Positions 16,113-19,996 of a DNA stretch of 19,996 nucleotides are shown in pieces. The DNA lies in contig CAMZLT010000248.1 of assembly GCA_947311745.1 (NCBI GenBank), positions 1 to 19,996 on the forward strand, written 5' to 3'. The notes below the pieces were generated by a model, which had not been told where the DNA came from, did not search any database, and saw only the letters and a list, made by a program, of their open reading frames with translations. Source of the stretch: an uncultured Flavobacteriaceae bacterium. Its GTDB lineage: Bacteria; Bacteroidota; Bacteroidia; Flavobacteriales; Flavobacteriaceae. Made by a program: the position numbers and the translations under genes. Within the stretch, counting starts at the first letter, position 1. Each line of letters begins with the position of its first letter.

Positions 16113-16120
16113 TATCTTTG
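16113..16120 (+). promoter_or_regulatory. -7 box of the mrp-nifU operon (TATCTTTG)
   Basis: TATCTTTG is a perfect TAnnTTTG match, 24 bases before the ATG at 16145. A TTG at 16085-16087 lies 25 bases upstream, slightly longer than the usual spacing. The predicted leader is about 18-20 nt. Confidence 0.6.
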
Positions 16121-16144
16121 TATTTAGAATAAATATAAATAACG

Positions 16145-17284
16145 ATGAAGTTTAATAAACAAGATGTAAAAAACGCATTAGAAAACATAACCGCTCCAGG
16201 TGAAGGAAAAAGCTTGATAGAAAGTAATTCTGTAAAGAATATTGTAATTTTTGGTGATGAAGTAGAAATAGATGTAGAAATCGGAAATCCTACTTTACAG
16301 GCAAAAAAGAAAGTAGAGGTAGAGATAATGAAGGCTATTCATAAATTTATTCACGAAAAAATTAAAATAAAGGTAAATGTAAAGCCTAGTTCTGTTAAAA
16401 AAGCTCCTCCTGTTGCTTCTATAAAGGCAAATAATAAAATACCTGGAATTAAAAATATTATTGCAGTTGCTTCTGGTAAAGGAGGTGTTGGAAAATCAAC
16501 TATTACTGCAAATTTAGCAGTTACTTTAGCTAAAATGGGATTTAGTGTCGGAATTTTAGATGCCGATGTTTATGGTCCTTCTATGCCTATGATGTTTGAT
16601 GTTATAAATGAAAAACCTTTATCCGTAACGGTAAATGGTCGCTCAAAAATGAAACCTATCGAAAATTATGGCGTAAAAATGTTGTCTTTAGGTTTTTTTA
16701 CCAAACCAAACGAAGCTGTTATTTGGCGTGGAGCAATGGCTTCTAAAGCCTTAAACCAAATGATTTTTGATGCAGCTTGGGGAGAATTGGACTTTATGTT
16801 AATCGATTTACCTCCAGGAACAGGTGATATACATTTATCTTTAGTACAAGCAATACCAATTACTGGTGCTGTAATCGTCAGTACACCACAAAATATTGCA
16901 CTTGCCGATGCTAAAAAAGGAGTAGCCATGTTTAAACAACCAAATATTAACGTTCCTGTTTTAGGAATTGTAGAAAATATGAGTTATTTTACTCCTGCGG
17001 AATTACCAGAAAATAAGTATTATATTTTTGGTAAAGATGGTGCTAAAAATTTAGCAGAGGATATGAAAACAAATTTTTTAGGAGAAATCCCGTTAGTGCA
17101 AAGTATTCGCGAATCTGGTGATGTTGGGTATCCAATTACTATGCGTGATAATTCGCCTTTAGAACAAGCATTTACCGATATTACAAAAAACATGTTAAGC
17201 GAGTTGGTTAAGCGAAACGATACTTTACCTGAAACGGAAATTGTAAAAATTACGACAATGAGTGGTTGCTCTACAACAAACTAA
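16145..17284 (+). CDS. Mrp/ApbC-type P-loop ATPase (Fe-S cluster carrier family)
   Basis: A 379-residue protein with an N-terminal MIP18/DUF59-like domain (about 1-85) joined by a short linker to an Mrp/NBP35 ATPase domain. The deviant Walker A is GKGGVGKST (111-119); ILDADVYGPSMP (137-148) and LIDLPPGTGD (219-228) are the other family motifs. Family members carry or transfer Fe-S clusters in the cytoplasm. The loop that holds CxxC in ApbC reads MSYFTPAELPENKYYIFG here, without cysteine. The only Cys in the protein is C375 near the C-terminus (MSGCSTTN). The next gene, ten bases downstream, is a NifU-type scaffold, which supports a role in Fe-S biogenesis. Whether this protein itself binds a cluster is open. 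Confidence 0.92.
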   Translation: MKFNKQDVKNALENITAPGEGKSLIESNSVKNIVIFGDEVEIDVEIGNPTLQAKKKVEVEIMKAIHKFIHEKIKIKVNVKPSSVKKAPPVASIKANNKIPGIKNIIAVASGKGGVGKSTITANLAVTLAKMGFSVGILDADVYGPSMPMMFDVINEKPLSVTVNGRSKMKPIENYGVKMLSLGFFTKPNEAVIWRGAMASKALNQMIFDAAWGELDFMLIDLPPGTGDIHLSLVQAIPITGAVIVSTPQNIALADAKKGVAMFKQPNINVPVLGIVENMSYFTPAELPENKYYIFGKDGAKNLAEDMKTNFLGEIPLVQSIRESGDVGYPITMRDNSPLEQAFTDITKNMLSELVKRNDTLPETEIVKITTMSGCSTTN

Positions 17285-17294
17285 AATTGTAAAA

Positions 17295-17528
17295 ATGAAT
17301 ATAGAATTACGCGATAAAATTGAATCTGCATTAGCAGAAATTCGTCCGTTTTTAGTGCAAGATGGTGGTGATGTTGGTTTGGTTTCTTTTACAGAAACAA
17401 AGGTAGAGATTAAGTTTCTGGGTGCTTGTACCGATTGTGCTGTTAATAAAATGACTTTGACTAATGGAGTAGAAGCAACTATTAAAAGATTTGCTCCACA
17501 AATTGAACACGTAGTTTTAGTTTCGTAA
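17295..17528 (+). CDS. NifU C-terminal-domain Fe-S scaffold protein
   Basis: A 77-residue protein matching the NifU C-terminal (Nfu) domain over its full length. IESALAEIRPFLVQDGGDVGL gives the conserved helix and QDGGDV loop. FLGACTDCAVNKMTL carries the cluster-binding C45-x2-C48, and the domain ends with the family strand. Nfu proteins hold a [4Fe-4S] cluster between two subunits and deliver it to clients. The ATG at 17295 is used because an upstream in-frame ATG at 17262 falls inside the mrp coding region and would add residues unrelated to the family. It is the second gene of the mrp operon. Confidence 0.9.
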   Translation: MNIELRDKIESALAEIRPFLVQDGGDVGLVSFTETKVEIKFLGACTDCAVNKMTLTNGVEATIKRFAPQIEHVVLVS

Positions 17529-17595
17529 AATTGGATTAGCTATTAAATTTTGATGAGTAAATTTTAAAATTTTGTGGTAATACCTTGTTATGTAT

Positions 17596-17625
17596 AAAAC
17601 ACCTATGTTTTGGGTGTGTTTTAGA
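17596..17625 (+). terminator. Probable terminator of the mrp-nifU operon
   Basis: AAAACACC (17596-17603) pairs with GGTGT-G-TTTT (17613-17622), with one bulged G and a loop of nine bases, 67 bases after the nifU stop. The downstream strand ends in a short T-run. The stem is imperfect. Confidence 0.4.
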
Positions 17626-17666
17626 ATAGTTTTATATCTGCAATTTTGCCAAAGAGATGTCTTGAG

Positions 17667-17739
17667 TTATCGTAAATAATCGATTATCATAAATAGATTA
17701 GATTTGTCTAAATTTTTATAGATTGTAATGCAAAAACAT
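17667..17739 (-). pseudogene. Severed C-terminal end of the IS-interrupted candidate immunity gene
   Basis: This minus-strand stretch encodes CFCITIYKNLDKSNLFMIID plus YLR and then a stop. It has no start of its own. Joined to codon 105 of the gene at 18815-19165 by removing the intervening IS and one CTT copy, the frame is continuous: the junction codon becomes AGA (Arg), followed by these 23 residues and a stop, giving 128 codons. The stretch was part of the ancestral gene by this reconstruction. It is now separated by about 1.1 kb and cannot be expressed with the N-terminal part. Confidence 0.65.
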
Positions 17740-17744
17740 CTTAA

Positions 17745-17768
17745 ATTCAAGTAATAAATGCAACTTTT
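17745..17768 (+). repeat. Left terminal inverted repeat of the IS30 element
   Basis: This 24-bp sequence starts ATTCAAGTAA and ends with GCAACTTTT. It matches the reverse complement of 18828-18851 at 22 of 24 positions. The two differences fall at the ninth and eleventh bases. Confidence 0.85.
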
Positions 17769-17802
17769 TCGAGGCTTATAAATTAAATTGTTTTTTTCAA
17801 AA

Positions 17803-17828
17803 GAAAGGGAATAAAATTCCTTCCTTTC
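17803..17828 (+). other. Hairpin in the IS30 leader
   Basis: GAAAGG (17803-17808) pairs with CCTTTC (17823-17828), and GAAT (17809-17812) pairs with ATTC (17816-17819), leaving an AAA loop and a three-base bulge. It lies between the left end and the transposase start. Such structures in IS leaders can limit expression from outside promoters; that role is inferred. Confidence 0.4.
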
Positions 17829-17872
17829 GAATGGATAAAAGTTCTTATCTTGCCTCGTCCAAAAGTTGTGAT

Positions 17873-18844
17873 ATGAGTCATTTAACCGAACACCAAAGAT
17901 ATACAATTTCTACGATGTTAGAAAATGGATATAAACAAATTGAAATAGCAAAAATTATTAATAAAGACAAATCTGTTGTTTCCAGAGAGATAAAACGTAA
18001 TAAAGATAAACGAAGTGGAAAATATAAGTATGATTTAGCCAATCGTAAATACCTTTATCGGCAAAAAACAAAACCCAAACATAACAGGTTTACTGCTGAT
18101 GTTAAAAAAGATATAGAGGCTTTAATAAAACAAGATTATAGTCCGGAACAAGTTGTAGGTACTTTAAAAAAAGAAGGTAAACAAACTGTTAGTGTTGAGC
18201 GAATTTATCAACATATTTGGCAAGACAAAAAACAAAAAGGAAGCTTATACACTCATTTAAGAAATCAAGGTAGAAAATACAGAAAACGAGGGACATCCAA
18301 AGATAACAGAGGTATAATTATTGATAAAATAATGATTGACAAGCGCTCATCTATTGTGGACAAAAGAGAGCGTTTTGGAGATCTTGAAGTTGATTTAATA
18401 ATTGGCAAGAACCATAAACAAGCGATTGTTACGCTTAATGATAGAGCAAGTGGTATGCTGAAAATGAAAAAAGTAAATTCAAAAAAATCCTCCGAAGTTA
18501 CTGTTGCTATAAATTCAATATTAAAGGATTGGATACCCTACATTCATACAATTACATCAGACAACGGAAAAGAATTTGCAGGTCATAAAGATGTGGCAGA
18601 AACGAACAATATTGACTATTATTTCGCTCGACCATACCATTCTTGGGAAAGAGGATCTAACGAAAACCTAAACAGATTAATTAGACAATATATACCCAAA
18701 AAATCAGATTTTAGTGTATTAACAGATGAGTATATAAAGGAAATAGAAGTCAAAATAAATGCAAGACCTAGAAAGAGATTTAATTATGAAAACCCTATAT
18801 TTGTAATGAATAAATTATTGTTTAACCAAAAGTTGCATTTGTGA
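17873..18844 (+). CDS. IS30-family transposase
   Basis: A 323-residue DDE transposase with all parts intact. The ATG at 17873 is chosen because MSHLTEHQRYTISTML is the normal family start; an in-frame ATG at 17831 would add 14 unrelated residues. An N-terminal helix-turn-helix (about 1-45, EIAKIINKDKSVVSREIKRN) binds the ends. The catalytic triad is D174 (GDLEVDLIIG), D230 (TSDNGKEF) and E264 (RGSNENLNRLIRQY), giving the DD(33)E spacing of IS30. The stop codon TGA (18842-18844) lies inside the right inverted repeat. Nothing suggests inactivation, so the element could still move. No frameshift is needed for expression. Confidence 0.95.
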   Translation: MSHLTEHQRYTISTMLENGYKQIEIAKIINKDKSVVSREIKRNKDKRSGKYKYDLANRKYLYRQKTKPKHNRFTADVKKDIEALIKQDYSPEQVVGTLKKEGKQTVSVERIYQHIWQDKKQKGSLYTHLRNQGRKYRKRGTSKDNRGIIIDKIMIDKRSSIVDKRERFGDLEVDLIIGKNHKQAIVTLNDRASGMLKMKKVNSKKSSEVTVAINSILKDWIPYIHTITSDNGKEFAGHKDVAETNNIDYYFARPYHSWERGSNENLNRLIRQYIPKKSDFSVLTDEYIKEIEVKINARPRKRFNYENPIFVMNKLLFNQKLHL

Positions 18845-19165
18845 CTTGAATCTTGCTTTATTATTATTATCTGAAAAGAAATAATAACCTTTATATTTAA
18901 AATATGTGATATAATCTTTTATTTCAACCGCTGAATATGGTGATAAGAAAATTATACCATTTGAGTTTGTATTAACTTCAATATATTTATATCCACCATC
19001 GAAAAATTTAACGTTCTTATTTATTAAATCTAAATAATCAACTAATATATTAAGTTCTTTTTTAAATACTTTATTTATATTTCCATTATCTTGTGCTAAT
19101 GTCTTGTTGATAGAACAAGATAAATTTAAAAGTATTGTTAATAGTATTATTATTGTTTTTTTCAT
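18815..19165 (-). pseudogene. IS30-truncated exported protein, candidate immunity protein of the Rhs toxin
   Basis: The frame now reads 116 codons. Residues 1-105 are native; the last 11 (FKSQMQLLVKQ) are encoded by the inverted repeat and inner end of the IS. The N-terminus is a signal peptide (KK, hydrophobic core 5-15). A Cys at 17 follows LS but the -3 position is Asn, so a lipoprotein lipobox is imperfect; signal peptidase I cleavage after TLA (residue 24) is an alternative. The mature part is rich in Lys, Asp and Tyr (VEIKDYITYFKYKGYYFFSD). The start lies four bases after the stop of the Rhs gene, the normal place for an immunity gene. No immunity family is recognised. The reconstructed protein would be 128 residues. 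Confidence 0.65.
18828..18851 (-). repeat. Right terminal inverted repeat of the IS30 element
   Basis: A 24-bp inverted match to 17745-17768 with two differences. It contains the transposase stop codon and, on the other strand, encodes the last part of the chimeric tail of the interrupted gene. Confidence 0.85.
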
Positions 19166-19169
19166 AATT

Positions 19170-19996
19170 TTAATTATTTCTACGTCTAGTTGTAAGAAGT
19201 TCCTTTTTTAAATCTTTAGAATTTTTAACCTTTCTACCTTTTCTTCTACGTCCAAAACTACCTTTTTTATCAAAACGCACTACAGTTCCATACTTCTCTA
19301 CATATATTAAATTTTGTGAGCGAGTGTTATTTTTATCACTAGTGGATGGTTTAACGTTTTTTAAATGACTATGTATAAATCGCCTTTGTTCGCCTAAACC
19401 AAACTGACTAGGTTTAAAAAGTTGTCGGGACAAACCACTTGTTGTTACTGTAAATGTGCCTTTTCTTTCTCCTAAACCAAATTCAACATCTGAGTTCTCA
19501 GAAGCAAATTTAAATAACGCTGCTGCATTGTCTCCTGATTTAGTTTGAGCAAAACTAATAGTAACCTTTTTATCATCTAAATCGGTCTTAATTACTTTGT
19601 CATTATTTGCTAAATCAGATATTACAGTACTATCACTTGGATTTGCTTTATCAATAACTAAAGGACTCTTTGATTCATCTACATTTCCTGCGTCATCTGT
19701 AGCAAATAGCCTATCATCTGATCTTGCTTCTGAACCATCGCTAGGGTCAACTCTTGTTGTTGTTCCTGACTTTTTATCTAATTTATAATCTGTATCAACA
19801 CCCTCACCATTAACATCCACATAAAAAACAGGATTATTACTAGCAAAAACATATGGCGATTGCGAGTAGTATTCTTCCGCTTTTGGGTCAATGGTTGTAA
19901 ATGGTGTTACAGCAGGGTCGGAGTTCCTAGCCCCATAATCATACCAATCCAATCCAAATGCATCCTGCAACTCTTTCCCATTGTACTTATACTTAT
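19170..19996 (-). CDS. Rhs/YD-repeat protein, C-terminal part with JAB-like toxin domain (partial, runs off the window)
   Basis: The frame is open to the window edge and continues past it, reading KYKYNGKELQDAFGLDWYDY, the conserved Rhs core end. It continues with GARNSDPAV, IDPKAEEYYSQSPYVFASNNP and VFYVDVNG, where Rhs proteins switch from core to variable tip. The tip (about 210 residues) has an acidic spacer, then DNAAALFKFASENSDVEFGLG, which resembles JAB-like toxin 1 domains, and HSH-x6-S-x2-D (19335-19373), close to the JAMM metal motif HxH-x7-S-x2-D. The Glu at 19482-19484 is a candidate catalytic acid. The last 34 residues are strongly basic. Rhs proteins encapsulate and deliver such toxins to neighbouring cells. 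A small exported-protein gene follows by four bases. Confidence 0.8.
   Translation of the reverse strand, partial: KYKYNGKELQDAFGLDWYDYGARNSDPAVTPFTTIDPKAEEYYSQSPYVFASNNPVFYVDVNGEGVDTDYKLDKKSGTTTRVDPSDGSEARSDDRLFATDDAGNVDESKSPLVIDKANPSDSTVISDLANNDKVIKTDLDDKKVTISFAQTKSGDNAAALFKFASENSDVEFGLGERKGTFTVTTSGLSRQLFKPSQFGLGEQRRFIHSHLKNVKPSTSDKNNTRSQNLIYVEKYGTVVRFDKKGSFGRRRKGRKVKNSKDLKKELLTTRRRNN

Larger units (their letters stand above)
17743..18851 (+). mobile_element. Complete IS30-family insertion sequence
   Basis: An element of about 1.1 kb with one transposase gene. Its ends are imperfect 24-bp inverted repeats. The outer limits are set by a CTT on both sides (17740-17742 and 18852-18854), a candidate 3-bp target duplication, typical in size for IS30 elements. 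A 4-bp TCTT reading of the flanks (17739-17742, 18851-18854) is equally possible, so the ends are known to within a base or two. The left end extends one or two bases beyond the strict repeat. The element interrupts a small exported-protein gene downstream of an Rhs toxin gene. Confidence 0.85.

Noticed and set aside
17667..17906. A 79-codon minus-strand open frame crossing the left end of the IS
   Set aside because: Its first part is encoded by the IS leader in antisense and its last part is the severed end of the interrupted gene. It is an accident of the insertion, not a gene.
19114..19117. Lipoprotein lipobox in the candidate immunity protein
   Set aside because: Cys17 is preceded by L-S but the -3 position is Asn, so a lipobox is not convincing; cleavage after TLA at residue 24 is equally plausible. 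It is kept only as exported.

Overview
This is an AT-rich chromosomal window from a member of the Bacteroidota, most likely a marine-type Flavobacteriaceae. The signs are flavobacterial -7 promoter boxes (TAnnTTTG), poly-A-rich leaders instead of strong Shine-Dalgarno sequences, a DUF4129/DUF4350/MoxR/DUF58 locus, a PiT transporter with a coiled-coil tail, and an Rhs protein of Bacteroidota type. Both edges carry mobile or polymorphic-toxin DNA.

Layout. 1-64 (minus): probable first 21 codons of an ISAon1-type transposase, cut by the window edge. 86-1337 (minus): a small secreted DUF4177-like protein and an RDD-family membrane protein. 1361-7517 (plus): a tightly packed six-gene operon (SpoIIM-family protein, polytopic membrane protein, DUF4129, DUF4350, MoxR AAA ATPase, DUF58) ending at a hairpin terminator. 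The MoxR ATPase probably remodels or activates a membrane-bound partner complex formed by the others. 7714-9987 (minus): a PiT-family phosphate transporter with a PhoU-like C-terminal coiled coil. 10162-10362 (plus): dodecin, a flavin-storage protein, with a clean terminator. 10516-14904 (plus): a two-gene NAD-linked formate dehydrogenase, made of a NuoE-NuoF-type electron-output subunit and a Cys-type molybdenum or tungsten catalytic subunit. A perfect dyad of the CRP/FNR-superfamily type lies over its start. 14949-15998 (minus): two tandem DUF3592-like membrane proteins. 16145-17528 (plus): an iron-sulfur cluster pair, an Mrp/ApbC-type P-loop ATPase and a NifU C-terminal-domain scaffold.

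Right end, 17667-19996. A truncated Rhs/YD-repeat protein (minus, continuing off the window) ends in a JAB-like metallopeptidase toxin domain. Four bases downstream is a small exported protein gene in the immunity position. That gene is split by a complete IS30-family element (about 1.1 kb, 24-bp terminal inverted repeats, CTT flanks). Removing the element and one CTT copy rejoins the two parts in frame into a 128-codon gene. The window therefore appears to hold a polymorphic toxin whose adjacent candidate immunity gene has been broken by a transposon, possibly recently. This is the most interesting observation.

Other points worth a second look: the formate dehydrogenase alpha subunit has lost the NuoG-type His-Cys3 cluster ligands; the Mrp protein lacks the usual CxxC motif; and the SpoIIM gene appears to be transcribed as a leaderless or nearly leaderless message from a 23-bp divergent gap. 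No tRNA, rRNA or CRISPR array was seen.
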